A stretch of DNA of 64,000 bases from JALHVH01 sp963773685 (GCA_963773685.1 CAVZBY010000011.1:744001-808000), one strand, 5' to 3'. Shown: positions 48,079 to 57,447, numbered from the stretch's first letter. Numbers and translations are program-made. The notes: a model not told the origin generated them from the letters alone.

Positions 48079-48834
48079 TCAGGTCCTCCTAATGTATCTG
48101 TCCCGTTCGACGCTCTGATTAAAGACGGCCATCAGGAACTTCCTGTCTTTGTCCGTGAGGGCCATGCGCCCGAAGAGACCGCGGACCATCCCGGAGACAT
48201 GAGCTTCGTTCTCGCCGTGGATGAACCCGCTCTTCCCGAGCTTCATCAGCACCACCCGGATGCATTCCTCCTGCGCGGCCCGGCTCGCCGGCAGGCTTTC
48301 CGGTTCCGCCGCGGCACCCCCGGGCAGGGTGAAGAGGGCGAAGAGCGTCAAGAGGACGGCCGACGCCAGGTTGTAGGAAGGCTGGCGCGACGCCTGGGGC
48401 AGGCTGAAGACGAAGTTGGCGGCCCCGAGCTCCTCCGACATCAGGCCCGTGCGTTCGTTCCCGAAGAGAAGGCCGATCCGGGAGGCGCGGGGGGCGCCGC
48501 GGAGCGTTTCGACGGCTTCGGCGAAGGTCAGGACCGCGAACGTGCTCCGGGCCCGGGCCGTCGCGGCGAACACGAGATGCAGGGAGCCGGTGGCCGCGGC
48601 GAGGTCCGGGCAGTAACGGGCCTTCTTCAGGATGCTTTCGGAATGGACCGCGGTCCGGTAGGCCTCCGGCCTGAGGGCATCGACGCCGACGAGCCGGAGA
48701 TCGGTGAACCCGGTATTCTTCATGGCCCGGGCGACGAGCCCGATATTTTCGTGGTTCTCGGGCCGGGAAAGGATGACGGCAAAACGGCCGCGGCCGATGT
48801 CGTCCTGTTCCCTTTCCCCGTGCGGGAGCCTCAT
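48079..48834 (-). CDS. SpoU-family RNA methyltransferase (TrmJ-like)
   Basis: A 251-residue protein of the SPOUT class. Motif 1 LSRPENHENIGLVARAMKNT, motif 2 GLLFGNERTGL and motif 3 QPSYNLASAVLLTLFAL form the knotted SAM-binding site. Layout and the helical C-terminal extension resemble TrmJ (2'-O-methylation of tRNA position 32), but the exact RNA target is not certain. It is the first gene of a unit with osmC and DUF429. Confidence 0.87.
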   Translation of the reverse strand: MRLPHGEREQDDIGRGRFAVILSRPENHENIGLVARAMKNTGFTDLRLVGVDALRPEAYRTAVHSESILKKARYCPDLAAATGSLHLVFAATARARSTFAVLTFAEAVETLRGAPRASRIGLLFGNERTGLMSEELGAANFVFSLPQASRQPSYNLASAVLLTLFALFTLPGGAAAEPESLPASRAAQEECIRVVLMKLGKSGFIHGENEAHVSGMVRGLFGRMALTDKDRKFLMAVFNQSVERDRYIRRT

Positions 48835-48882
48835 GCGTCCATTATACCCAACGGCACGCGCCCGCGTCCACGAAGCGCGCGG

Positions 48883-50721
48883 TCAGCGCGCGGGAACCAT
48901 CAGCCGGACGTGCGAGGGATACGACTTCGAGCCGAAGACCCGGTGGATCGCCGGGCGATAATCCCCCGCGCCGGCCAGGAAGATGTTCCCGACATATGTC
49001 TGGGGATTGCGGTCGATGAGCGGGAACCAGGTGCTCTGGACCTGGACCATGATCCTGTGCCCCTTGAGGAACCGGTGGTCGTGCTGGCGGAGGTCGACGG
49101 CGTATTCTTCGACCTCGCCCGCGGGGACGGGCTCGGGAGACTCGCACCCTTTGCGGAAGCGGCCGCGGGCGACATCGCCGGCGATCATGAGCTGGTAGCC
49201 TCCCATCCCGGGGTCCTCGGGGACGTCCTCCGGATAGACGTCGATCAGCTTGACGATCCAATCGGCGTCCGTCCCTGTGGTCGAAGCGAAGAGACGGGCG
49301 GAGACGTCGCCGGTGAGGACGACGTCCTCGGCGAGAGGCCCGGTCTCCCAGCTCAGGACATCGGGCCGGAGATGGGCGAACCGTTGGTCCTGGACCTGCC
49401 AGGCCGGCCAGCCGGAGCCGCGGGGGTCATAGGTCGCCTCGATCGGACGCGCCCGATACGGCACGGGACGGGTCGGGTCGGAGACGAACGCTTCGCAAGC
49501 GCCGCCGCCCTCCGCGGACGGAGGGTCGAAGGAAAGGGCCCCGCCCGGAAGGAGATAAAGGCGGAGCTCCCGCGAAGACCGGCGGGGCGGCCACTCCTCG
49601 CGGGCTTCCCACCGGTTCGACCCTGTCTGGAAGGTCAGGGCCTCGGGCTGTCGGAACGGCCCCTTGTCCTTGAGGAAATGGGCGAACCAGGGGGCCTGCA
49701 CCATCTCCCGGAAGTATCGCGCGGTGTCGTCTCCGAACGCGATCCTCCCCAGCCGCCTCCCGTCGCGGCCCCATCCGCCGTGGTTCCAGGGCCCGGCGAC
49801 GAAGAAATTCATCCCGCCCGTATCATGCTCTTCAAGCGCCGCATAGATCTTGAGGGGCCCCGAAAAATCCTCCTGGTCCCACCAGCCGGCGACGTTGAGC
49901 GTGGGAACGGCGACCCGGTCAAGGTAGGGGGTCACCGCGAGCTTCCGCCAGAACGCGTCATAGTTCGGATGGGCGACGAAATCGTTCCAGGTCGGGATCT
50001 TCCCGAAGAGGTGCTTGGCATCGACGTTCGCCAGCGGGCCCAGCTTCAGATACCAGTCGTAGGTATCGTACGTATCGAAACGGAAATGATAATCGACGTT
50101 CGAAGTCTCCATCATGGCGGCGTACTCGAACCCGTAGCTCAGCCGGAAGGCGCCGTCATGGAAGAAATCGTCCCCCATGTACATGTCCGCCGGCGAGGCC
50201 TGGGGAGAAACGGCCTTGAGGGCCGGATGCGGGTCGATAAGGGCCTGGACCGTGAGCCAGCCGTCATAGGAGACGCCGAGCATGCCCGCGCGCCCGTTAT
50301 TGCCGGGAACGTTGCGGACGAGCCAGTCGATCGTGTCGTAAGCGTCGGTGCCCTCGTCGACGGCCCCGGGCAAGCTCCTGTCGCGCGGCGGGCGCAGCAT
50401 GACGAACTTCCCCTCGGACCCGTAGCGGCCGCGGATGTCCTGGAACACGAAGATGTACCCTTCGCCGGCCAGCTCCGCGTAGCTCATCGCGAGCTTGGGA
50501 TGACCGGCGGCGTCCCCGCCCGCCCCGTAGGGGGTCCGGCTGATGATGAACGGCAGGGGGCCTTTCGCGGCTACGGGCGCGTAGATGACGGTGTGCAGGC
50601 GGACGCCGTCCCGCATGGCGACCATGGCCTCCGTTCGCTTGTAGGAGGGGGCGGCCCCGGCCGCAAGGACCGCGGACAGGAGAAGGACGGCCAGGATGGA
50701 CGGAAAGCTTCGTTTGTTCAT
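48883..50721 (-). CDS. CocE/NonD family hydrolase (S15 peptidase type), secreted
   Basis: I chose ATG 50721 (gagg 5 nt upstream); it opens a signal peptide (ILAVLLLSAVLAAGAAP). The ~612-residue protein has an alpha/beta-hydrolase domain with MRDGVRLHTVIYAP, SRTPYG, FQDIRGRYGSEG and the nucleophile serine in GMLGVSYDGW, and NHGG near the catalytic His. The C-terminal beta-sandwich (LTGDVSARLFASTTGTDADW) is the X-Pro dipeptidyl-peptidase C domain. Substrates of relatives include glutaryl-cephalosporins, cocaine and X-Pro peptides; here probably an acyl-amino acid or peptide. Confidence 0.9.
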   Translation of the reverse strand: MNKRSFPSILAVLLLSAVLAAGAAPSYKRTEAMVAMRDGVRLHTVIYAPVAAKGPLPFIISRTPYGAGGDAAGHPKLAMSYAELAGEGYIFVFQDIRGRYGSEGKFVMLRPPRDRSLPGAVDEGTDAYDTIDWLVRNVPGNNGRAGMLGVSYDGWLTVQALIDPHPALKAVSPQASPADMYMGDDFFHDGAFRLSYGFEYAAMMETSNVDYHFRFDTYDTYDWYLKLGPLANVDAKHLFGKIPTWNDFVAHPNYDAFWRKLAVTPYLDRVAVPTLNVAGWWDQEDFSGPLKIYAALEEHDTGGMNFFVAGPWNHGGWGRDGRRLGRIAFGDDTARYFREMVQAPWFAHFLKDKGPFRQPEALTFQTGSNRWEAREEWPPRRSSRELRLYLLPGGALSFDPPSAEGGGACEAFVSDPTRPVPYRARPIEATYDPRGSGWPAWQVQDQRFAHLRPDVLSWETGPLAEDVVLTGDVSARLFASTTGTDADWIVKLIDVYPEDVPEDPGMGGYQLMIAGDVARGRFRKGCESPEPVPAGEVEEYAVDLRQHDHRFLKGHRIMVQVQSTWFPLIDRNPQTYVGNIFLAGAGDYRPAIHRVFGSKSYPSHVRLMVPAR

Positions 50722-50761
50722 GTTCGCCTCGGGAATCAATCTATCCCATCGGCAGAAACGA

Positions 50762-51126
50762 TGTCAAACCCTCGCGGGCCCGGCACTAGTGCCGGGGTTG
50801 CATGGGGTTAGTCCTGAGCCGCACGGCCTAACCTCGAAAGCTGTGGTATGGCATCGGCGAATGGGCAAACCCTAGCTTCCCCGGCACTGGTGCCGGGCTT
50901 GCATTGGGTTAGTCCTGAGCCTCGCTTCTCCCCCCCACTTCCCACGGGGCGATTGCATTGGCGAGAGGGCAAACCCTAGCTTCCCCGGCACTGGTGCCGG
51001 GCTTGCATGGGGTTAGTCCTGAGCCGCACGGCCTAACCTCGAAAGCTGTGGTATGGCATCGGCGAATGGGCAAACCCTCGAGGGCCCGGCGTTAATGCCG
51101 GGCTTGTATGGGGTTAGTCCTGAGCC
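50762..51126. repeat. Tandem family C repeats (four units)
   Basis: Four units, each with a perfect 18-bp palindrome: CCCGGCACTAGTGCCGGG (or with one mismatch), CCCGGCACTGGTGCCGGG twice, and CCCGGCGTTAATGCCGGG, followed by ttgcatggggttagtcctga. Units are at about 50762-50820, 50867-50921, 50970-51025 and 51068-51126. A 50-nt linker (gcacggcctaacctcgaaag start) is repeated exactly after units 1 and 3. No gene lies in this spacer. Confidence 0.8.
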
Positions 51127-51173
51127 TCTGCGAATGGGCAAACCCACGCGGACCCGGCACGGAGGGGGGCGCG

Positions 51174-51202
51174 TTGACTCGCCCCGGCCCGGATGGTACA
51201 GT
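51174..51202 (+). promoter_or_regulatory. Promoter of the DUF2284-malic enzyme pair
   Basis: TTGACT (51174-51179), a 17-nt spacer and TACAGT (51197-51202), 18 nt before the DUF2284 start codon. Confidence 0.5.
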
Positions 51203-51220
51203 TTCGCTGGAGAGAATACC

Positions 51221-51760
51221 ATGCTTCCAAAACCGGACCTTGAAGAGCTGTTTCGCGGTTGGGGCCTCGGCGATTTCCGCTGGATCGACCCGGCGTCCAT
51301 CGTCGTCGCGGAGTGGGTCCGGATGAAGTGTCTGTTCGGCTGCGGCGAGTACGGCCGCAACGCCTCGTGCCCTCCCAACGTCCCGCCGGTCGCCGAGTGC
51401 GCGCGCTTCTTCCGGGAATATTCCGAGGCCGTGCTCTTCCATTTCGCCGGGACGATGGCCCGGCCCGAGGACCGCCACGCCTGGACCCGGGAGATCGCCG
51501 TGAGGCTCCTCGACCTCGAGCGGGACGTGTTCGTCTCCGGACACCCCAAGGCCTTCATGCTCCTCCTCGACAGCTGTTCGCTCTGCGAGACCTGTACGGG
51601 CCGCCGGTCCTCCTGCAAGGAGCCGCGGCGGGCCCGGCCGACGCCCGAAGCCATGGCCGTGGACGTCTTTTCGACGGTCCACGCGGCCGGGTACCCGATC
51701 CGGGTCCTTTCGGATACCGGCAAGGAAATGAACCGGTACGCCATTCTGCTCATCGAATAG
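51221..51760 (+). CDS. DUF2284 metal-binding protein
   Basis: A 179-residue protein. I chose ATG 51221 with ggagag upstream; a longer frame would start inside the repeat block. Cys motifs CLFGCGEYGRNASCPP and CSLCETCTGRRSSCKEP, followed by RARPTPEAMAVDVF, are the DUF2284 pattern of predicted metal or iron-sulfur binding proteins. Function unknown. It precedes the malic enzyme gene by 20 nt. Confidence 0.87.
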   Translation: MLPKPDLEELFRGWGLGDFRWIDPASIVVAEWVRMKCLFGCGEYGRNASCPPNVPPVAECARFFREYSEAVLFHFAGTMARPEDRHAWTREIAVRLLDLERDVFVSGHPKAFMLLLDSCSLCETCTGRRSSCKEPRRARPTPEAMAVDVFSTVHAAGYPIRVLSDTGKEMNRYAILLIE

Positions 51761-51780
51761 GGGACCGAAGGAGAACCGAT

Positions 51781-53127
51781 ATGTGGTGGGAAGACAAGAT
51801 CATGCGGACCTTCCGGGTCCGCTTGGTTCAAACGCCGGGCGTGCTCGGAGGGCTGCTCTCGGCCGTGGGGGACGCGGGCGGCAACATCGGCGAGCTCCGG
51901 ACCGTCCACATGGGCAGCGAGTCCGAGGTCCGCGACGTCACCGTGTTCGCCGACGACGCCGCCCATCTCGAAACCCTTGTTGCGGTCATCAAGGAGTACC
52001 CGGACGCCGAGCTCCTCGAGGTCCGCGACGAGGTCCTCGAGATGCATCAGGGCGGGAAGATCGCCATCCGCTCCCGATACCAGATCGACACCATCAGCAC
52101 GCTCCGGCGCGTCTATACGCCGGGCGTCGCGGAGGTCTGCCTCAAGATCAAGCAGGATCCGACCCTCGCCCGCCGGTTCACGGCTATCCGCCACTTCGTC
52201 GCCATCGTCACCGACGGGACCGCCGTGCTCGGGCTCGGGGACATCGGGCCCCAGGCGGCAATGCCCGTCATGGAGGGCAAGGCCAGCCTGATGGAGACGC
52301 TGACCGGGCTCTCGGGCATCCCCATCCTCCTCGACACGAAGGACACCGAGGCCATCATCCGGACGGTCGTCGATATCGCCCCGACGTTCAGCGCCATCCA
52401 GCTCGAGGACATCTCCGCCCCGCGCTGTTTCGAGATCGAGTCCCGCATCCAGGACGCCGTGAGCATCCCGGTGATGCACGACGACCAGCATGGGACCGCT
52501 TGCGTCGTGACCGCCGCCCTGATGAACGCCTCCCGGATCGCCCGGGTCGAGCTGAAGAAGTGCCGGATCGGAGTCGTGGGGCTCGGCGCGGCCGGGTTCG
52601 CCCTGACCCGGATGCTGATGGAATTCCTGGGGAATCCCGTGCTCGGCGCCGACATCGCGCCCGCCGCCCTCGAGAGGCTCCGGAAGGCGGGCGGCCGGCC
52701 CTCGACCCTGGAGGAGATCATGTCCTCCGCGGACGTCGTCGTCGCGACGACCGGAGTCCCGGGGCTCATCAAGCCCGGGATGGTCAGGAAGGGGCAGATC
52801 ATCCTGGCCCTTTCCAATCCCAGTCCCGAGATCGATCCGGAGGTCGCCCGGAAAGCGGGCGCCGCTTTCGCCGCCGACGGGAAATCGGTGAACAACGTCC
52901 TCGGCTTCCCCGGCATCTTCCGGGGCGCGGTGGACGCCGACGTCCCCCGGATCACGCGGGAGATGCTCGTCGCCGCGGCCCGGGCCATCGCCGAATCGGC
53001 GCCTCCCGGCGACATCGTCCCCGACCCCCTGGACAAGGCCCTGCACCGCCGGGTCGCCCGCGCGGTCGCCCGGACGGCCCTCGAGCAGGGGCTCAACCGC
53101 GACGATCTGACGGGGTATTTCGACTAG
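51781..53127 (+). CDS. NAD-dependent malic enzyme with N-terminal ACT domain
   Basis: A 448-residue protein catalysing oxidative decarboxylation of malate to pyruvate. An ACT regulatory domain (residues about 9-80, VRLVQTPGVLGGLLSAVGD) precedes the catalytic part: STLRRVYTPGVAEVC, VTDGTAVLGLGDIGP, MHDDQHGTACV, the nucleotide fold VVGLGAAGFALTRM and ALSNPSPEIDP. The ACT domain suggests allosteric control by an amino acid. ggag before the ATG 51781 supports this start; upstream frames are artefacts. NAD versus NADP preference is not certain. Confidence 0.92.
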   Translation: MWWEDKIMRTFRVRLVQTPGVLGGLLSAVGDAGGNIGELRTVHMGSESEVRDVTVFADDAAHLETLVAVIKEYPDAELLEVRDEVLEMHQGGKIAIRSRYQIDTISTLRRVYTPGVAEVCLKIKQDPTLARRFTAIRHFVAIVTDGTAVLGLGDIGPQAAMPVMEGKASLMETLTGLSGIPILLDTKDTEAIIRTVVDIAPTFSAIQLEDISAPRCFEIESRIQDAVSIPVMHDDQHGTACVVTAALMNASRIARVELKKCRIGVVGLGAAGFALTRMLMEFLGNPVLGADIAPAALERLRKAGGRPSTLEEIMSSADVVVATTGVPGLIKPGMVRKGQIILALSNPSPEIDPEVARKAGAAFAADGKSVNNVLGFPGIFRGAVDADVPRITREMLVAAARAIAESAPPGDIVPDPLDKALHRRVARAVARTALEQGLNRDDLTGYFD

Positions 53128-53150
53128 GGCGGACGGCTTCCTCCGGCGAA

Positions 53151-53179
53151 TTGACAACCCTGCCGGGTTCGGCTATTAA
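53151..53179 (+). promoter_or_regulatory. Promoter of the CBS-domain gene
   Basis: A consensus TTGACA (53151-53156), a 17-nt spacer and TATTAA (53174-53179), 33 nt before the start codon. Confidence 0.6.
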
Positions 53180-53212
53180 TGGACCATCGATTAGGGAAGA
53201 GGAGGGCCTGTC

Positions 53213-53650
53213 ATGATCACGGTGAAACAGATCCTGGACGAAAAAGGGCATCAGGCCTGGACCATCGCGCCGGAGGCGAAGGTCTTCGACGCGTTGAAGC
53301 TCATGGCCGAGAAGGGTATCGGCGCTCTGGTCGTCGTCGAGGGCGGCCGCGTCGCCGGCATCCTTTCGGAGCGGGATTACGCCCGCAAGATCGCCCTGAT
53401 GGGCCGGTTCTCCCAGGACACGCCCGTCAAGGACATCATGACGAGTCAGGTCTACGGCGTCCACCCCAGCGCGTCGGCCGAGGAGTGCCTGGCCCTGATG
53501 ACGGACCGGCGCATCCGGCATCTTCCCGTCCTGGAAAAGGACAAGCTGACCGGGGTCATCTCCATCGGCGACGTGGTCAAGGCGGTCATCTCGGCCCAGA
53601 AGATCACCATCCAACAGCTCGAGAACTACATCACCGGCAAATATCAATAG
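53213..53650 (+). CDS. CBS-domain pair protein
   Basis: A 145-residue protein made of two CBS motifs: VFDALKLMAEKGIGALVVVE with GILSERDYARK, and SAEECLALMTDRRIRHLPVL with GVISIGDVVKAVIS. Tandem CBS domains bind adenosine nucleotides and usually regulate a partner; the free-standing form has no known partner here. gaggagg lies before the start. It is convergent with argH, with 2 nt between the stops. Confidence 0.93.
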   Translation: MITVKQILDEKGHQAWTIAPEAKVFDALKLMAEKGIGALVVVEGGRVAGILSERDYARKIALMGRFSQDTPVKDIMTSQVYGVHPSASAEECLALMTDRRIRHLPVLEKDKLTGVISIGDVVKAVISAQKITIQQLENYITGKYQ

Positions 53651-53652
53651 GC

Positions 53653-55029
53653 TCAACGGCCTTCCAGGCGTCGCTTCGCGCTCTCGATCTGGCGCCGGAC
53701 CATCTCCGGATTCGTGGAACCCTCCGTCCTTTTCTTGGCCACGGACCGCAGCGGATCGAAGACTTCATAAACGTCCGTCTCGAACGCCGGGTGGAAGGAC
53801 TGAAGCTCCTCGAGGCTGAGCAGGGACAGGCTCTGGTCCCGCATTTCCGCGTAGGCGACGATCTCCGAGACCAGGCCGTGGGCCTCGCGGAAGCGGACCC
53901 CCCTGTCCGTCAGGTACGCGACGAGGTCCGTGGCGAAGAGCCCGGGGCTCAGCTTCTCCCTGATCCGCTCCCGGTCGAGGGCAATCCTCTCCAAGGCCAG
54001 CCCGGCCACCTCGAGGACCGCGGCGGCATACTCCGTTCCTTCGCGGAGGGCCGATTTGTCCTCCTGCAGGTCCTTGTTATAGGACGAGGGAAGCCCTTTG
54101 ACGACCATGAATAGCTGGCCGAGCCATCCGAAGAGCCTCGCCGGGCCCGAGCGGATGAGCTCGAACAGGTCGGGGTTCTTCTTTTGGGGCATCAGACTGC
54201 TCGAGGTCGCGATCGAGTCGTCGAGCCTGAGGAACCCGAATTCCGCCGAGGAGAACAGGACGAAGTCCTCGGCCATCCGGCTCAGGTCCAGGAGGACGAG
54301 GGCCAGGGCGAAAAGCGTCTCCAGGATGAAGCCGCGGTCGGAGACGGCGTCGTACGAATTTTCCGTGAGGGCCCCGAATCCCAGGAGGTCCTTCAGGTAA
54401 TCCCGGTCCAGGTCGACGGAGGTCCCGGCCAGGGCGCCCGAGCCCAGGGGGAGCGCGTCCAGCCTCTTCCGGGCGTCCGCGAGCCGGCCCCGCCCTCTCT
54501 CGAGCTGCCAGAAGAAGGACATGATGTAGTGGGAGAATAAAAGGCATTGCCCCCTCTGAAGGTGGGTGTATCCGGGCATCACGACGTCGGGATACCTCTC
54601 GGCCAGGCCGATGATCCGGGCCTGGACATCCCCTATCCGGCCGAGGAGGCAAGGAATAACGGCCTTGAGATAGAGCCTTTCGTCGGTGGCCACCTGTTCG
54701 TTCCGGCTGCGGCCCGTATGGAGCTTCTTGCCCGCTTCGCCGATCTCTTCGATCAGGGAGATCTCGACGGCGGAGTGAACGTCCTCGAACCGGTCGGGGT
54801 CCGCGTCCCCGGCGATCCGACCGGCCGCCGAAGCCAGGCCCGCAAGGATGCTCTCGAGCTCCGGTCCGTCGAGAACCGAGGCCCGGGCCAGGCCGCGGGC
54901 GTACGCCTCGGACGCTTCGATCTCGGCCGGAAGGAGAAAACGGTCGCTCCGGACCGATGCCATGAAGGACCGGATCGCGGGATGGTCCTCCCTCCCCTGG
55001 AACCGTCGGTCCCAGACCGTGGCGTTCAT
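53653..55029 (-). CDS. argH: Argininosuccinate lyase
   Basis: Last step of arginine synthesis, cleaving argininosuccinate to arginine and fumarate. The 458-residue protein has HTGRSRNEQVATDERLY, MPGYTHLQRGQ, LPLGSGALAGTS and the signature loop SSSLMPQKKNPD. It overlaps the argG stop by 4 nt (ATGA), and is the last gene of the argR-argG-argH unit. Confidence 0.96.
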   Translation of the reverse strand: MNATVWDRRFQGREDHPAIRSFMASVRSDRFLLPAEIEASEAYARGLARASVLDGPELESILAGLASAAGRIAGDADPDRFEDVHSAVEISLIEEIGEAGKKLHTGRSRNEQVATDERLYLKAVIPCLLGRIGDVQARIIGLAERYPDVVMPGYTHLQRGQCLLFSHYIMSFFWQLERGRGRLADARKRLDALPLGSGALAGTSVDLDRDYLKDLLGFGALTENSYDAVSDRGFILETLFALALVLLDLSRMAEDFVLFSSAEFGFLRLDDSIATSSSLMPQKKNPDLFELIRSGPARLFGWLGQLFMVVKGLPSSYNKDLQEDKSALREGTEYAAAVLEVAGLALERIALDRERIREKLSPGLFATDLVAYLTDRGVRFREAHGLVSEIVAYAEMRDQSLSLLSLEELQSFHPAFETDVYEVFDPLRSVAKKRTEGSTNPEMVRRQIESAKRRLEGR

Positions 55030-56286
55030 CGGGAACCGTTCCTCATGAAATCCGTCACTTTCTTCCCCCTCTTCGTCATGATGGCGTTGTGCGCCTTGAG
55101 CCGGATGGCATTGATGCGGATGAACCCCAGGGAATCCTGCTGGTCGAAGCCGCCTTCGATGTCCATGCTCGAAAGGTCCTTGTCGTAAAGCGAGCTCGGC
55201 GACTCACGGCCGAGGACGGTGACGCCCCCCTTGTAGAGGGCGACGCGGACCGTGCCGTCGACGACCTCCTGGCTCTTGTCGATGGCGGCCATCAGGAAAT
55301 CCATCTCCGGCGAGAACCAGAAGCCGTTGTAGACGAGCTCCGCGAACTTCGGGGCCAGCATGTCCCGAAGCCTCATGACCTCCCGGTCCATGGCGACGCC
55401 CTCGATGTCCATATGAGCGGCCCGGAGGATGGTCATGCCCGGCGTCTCGTAGACCCCGCGGCTCTTGATGCCCACGAACCTGTTCTCGACCATGTCGACC
55501 CGGCCGATGCCATTCGCGGCGCCGGCCGCGTTCAGGGCGCAGAACATCCCGAAGGGGTCCGTCACCTCGGTGCCGCCGGTCAGGTCGGCGACGCGGACGG
55601 GGACCCCGTCCTTGAAACGGATCTCCAGATGCGTTTCCTCGTCCGGGGCGTCGCGGGGGCTCCGGGTCATCGAGTAGATGGATTCATCCGCGGGAAAGGC
55701 CGGATCCTCGAGGACGCCGGACTCGTGGCTGATGTGGATGAGGTTGGCGTCCTCGCTGTAGGGCTTGTCCGCGGACGCCTTGACCTCGATGCCCTGGGCC
55801 GCCGGCGTAGGCCAGGAGGTCGGTCCGGCCCCTGAATTCGGACAGGAACTCCGGGTCCTTCCAGGGGGCAAAGACCTTGATGGCGGGGTCGAGGGCGTAA
55901 TAGCTCAGCTCGAAGCGGACCTGGTCGTTTCCTTTCCCCGTCGAGCCGTGGGCGACGGTGCCGGCCTTCTCCCGGTGAGCGGCCCGGATCTGCCCATGGG
56001 CGATGAGGGGCCTGGCCAGGGACGTCCCGAGCAGGTAGCGGCCTTCATAGATGGCGTTGGCCTTGACGGCCGGGAAGATGTAATCGGTCACGAGCTGTTC
56101 CTTGAGGTCCTCGACGATGACCTTCGAGGCGCCCGTCCTCAGGGCCTTCTCCCGGACGGCCTCGAAGTCGTCGCCCTGGCCGACGTCGGCCACATAAGCG
56201 ACGACCTCGTATCCCTTTCGGGTCAGCCACTTCAGGATGACCGAGGTATCCAGGCCTCCCGAATACGCGAGCACGATCTTTTCCAT
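55026..56286 (-). CDS. argG: Argininosuccinate synthase (single frameshift)
   Basis: ATP-dependent condensation of citrulline and aspartate. The N-terminal part has the PP-loop AYSGGLDTSVILKWL and AHGSTGKGNDQVRFEL. The frame shifts near 55800 within RTDLLAYA, after which IEVKASADKPYSEDANLIHI, NRFVGIKSRGVYETPG and the normal C-terminal part follow. Apart from the single-base break the ~419-residue protein is complete and conserved, so the break is likely a sequence error. aggagatcctt supports ATG 56286. A hairpin CCCCGCC/GGCGGGG lies in the leader at 56321-56339. Confidence 0.88.
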
Positions 56287-56417
56287 AAGGATCTCCTTTT
56301 CTGTCGGGGTCAGGGGTTGTCCCCGCCGGGTCGGCGGGGCGGCGCTGTTAAGGGCGGGCTCAGCCGCGCCTGGAGCGGCCCGGACGGCGCCGTCGCGGTC
56401 CGGGCGTCAAACGCCTC

Positions 56418-56885
56418 TCAAAGCAGGGATTCGAATTCACGCTGAACTTCCTTCCGGTCCTTCCCGCCCGCGGTCACGATGAGGATGGTGTCGTCGCCGG
56501 CGACGGTCCCGAGGATCTCCTTCTGGCGCAGGGCGTCGATGAGGCTGGCCACTCCGTTGGCGTTCCCCGGCGACGTCTTCACGAGCAGGAGCGGACCGGT
56601 TCCCTTGATCCCGACGACGAAGTTCCGGAACAAGACCTTGAGGCGGGCCCGGGGACCGCCCCCGGCGGCCGGGTCGAACGCTTCGTATCGGTAAGTCCCC
56701 GGACCCGTCCGGACCTTGACGAAGCCCATCTCCTGAAGATCCCTGGAGATCGTCGCCTGGGTCGTCCGGACCCCCCGCTTCCGCATCTCGCCCAGAAGGA
56801 GGCCCTGGTCGGCGGCGTCGGCCCGGCCGATGAGCTCCTTGAGGAGCGCCTGCCGGCCCCGGCGGGTGTCTGTATGCTTATTCAT
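56418..56885 (-). CDS. argR: Arginine repressor ArgR
   Basis: A 155-residue protein. The N-terminal winged helix has TTQATISRDLQEMGFVKV, the recognition segment of ArgR/AhrC; the C-terminal oligomerisation/arginine-binding domain has TSPGNANGVASLIDAL and GTVAGDDTILIVT. ATG 56885 gives the normal length. It lies directly upstream of argG-argH, and its own promoter carries two matches to the ARG box, so autoregulation and control of the whole unit are likely. Confidence 0.95.
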   Translation of the reverse strand: MNKHTDTRRGRQALLKELIGRADAADQGLLLGEMRKRGVRTTQATISRDLQEMGFVKVRTGPGTYRYEAFDPAAGGGPRARLKVLFRNFVVGIKGTGPLLLVKTSPGNANGVASLIDALRQKEILGTVAGDDTILIVTAGGKDRKEVQREFESLL

Positions 56886-56925
56886 GTTATCCGCATAATT
56901 ATACAAACTCGAAACCGGATGTCAA
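56869..56925 (-). promoter_or_regulatory. argR promoter with two ARG-box-like operators
   Basis: On the minus strand TTGACA (56925-56920), a 16-nt spacer and TATAAT (56903-56898), both perfect consensus. Two imperfect palindromes resembling TGAAT-N4-ATTCA lie at 56892-56905 (TGTATAATTATGCG, covering the -10 box) and 56871-56884 (TGAATAAGCATACA, covering the start codon), exactly 21 bp apart, the usual spacing of paired ARG boxes. Confidence 0.75.
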
Positions 56926-56969
56926 GGGGTTTCTCAAAATATTTTGGAGGGGCCGGAGGGAGCCCGGCC

Positions 56970-57431
56970 TCAGATATCTTCGTCCCCGACGAGGTCGATG
57001 TCGTCCGGCAGCTCGTTGACGTCCGTCGCGGCATCGAAGGGGAAGTGCTCGGCGAGCTTGGCACCGGCGGCGGCGATCGCCCGGACCAGCCCCTCGGTGT
57101 ATTCCTTCCTGCGGAAGCTCTCCGAGAGAAGGCCGGCGATCGCGTCCCAGAAATCCTGGCCGACCCTGGCATGGATCCCGGCGTCTCCGAGGACCGTGAA
57201 CCGGCGCCGGGACGGGACGATGAAGAAGAGGATGCCGTTCCGGTCCCGGGTCTCGGTCATCTTCAGCCGGACGAACGTCTTTTCGGCGACCTTGCGGACG
57301 CTGCCCCAGAAGAACGGGGCGATGGAGACGCGGATCTCGCCGGAGGTCCGGCGCTCGGCATCCTTGAGGGCCTCGAGCAGGCGGTCGCAGTCGATCATCT
57401 TCAGAAGTTTACGGCGTCCCCGGCTCAACAT
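56970..57431 (-). CDS. TPM-domain protein
   Basis: A 153-residue TPM-domain protein with no signal peptide. Pattern: LEALKDAERRTSGEIRVSI, RNGILFFIVPSRRRFTVLGD, AGIHARVGQDFWD and the EYTEGLVRAIAAAGAKLAEH tail. Family members lie beside LemA and YgcG-type proteins and are linked to membrane protein maintenance. It is the last gene of the lemA-TPM unit, 16 nt after the Gly-rich gene. Confidence 0.85.
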   Translation of the reverse strand: MLSRGRRKLLKMIDCDRLLEALKDAERRTSGEIRVSIAPFFWGSVRKVAEKTFVRLKMTETRDRNGILFFIVPSRRRFTVLGDAGIHARVGQDFWDAIAGLLSESFRRKEYTEGLVRAIAAAGAKLAEHFPFDAATDVNELPDDIDLVGDEDI

Positions 57432-57447
57432 CTTGTCCTCCCGCGGA

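Noticed and set aside
50762..51126. CRISPR array
   Set aside because: Linkers are themselves repeated and irregular in length, and there are no cas genes; fits REP-type repeats.
51013..53157. 714-codon minus-strand frame opposite DUF2284 and malic enzyme
   Set aside because: It runs through repeats and antisense to two clearly recognised genes; composition is typical of antisense GC frames.
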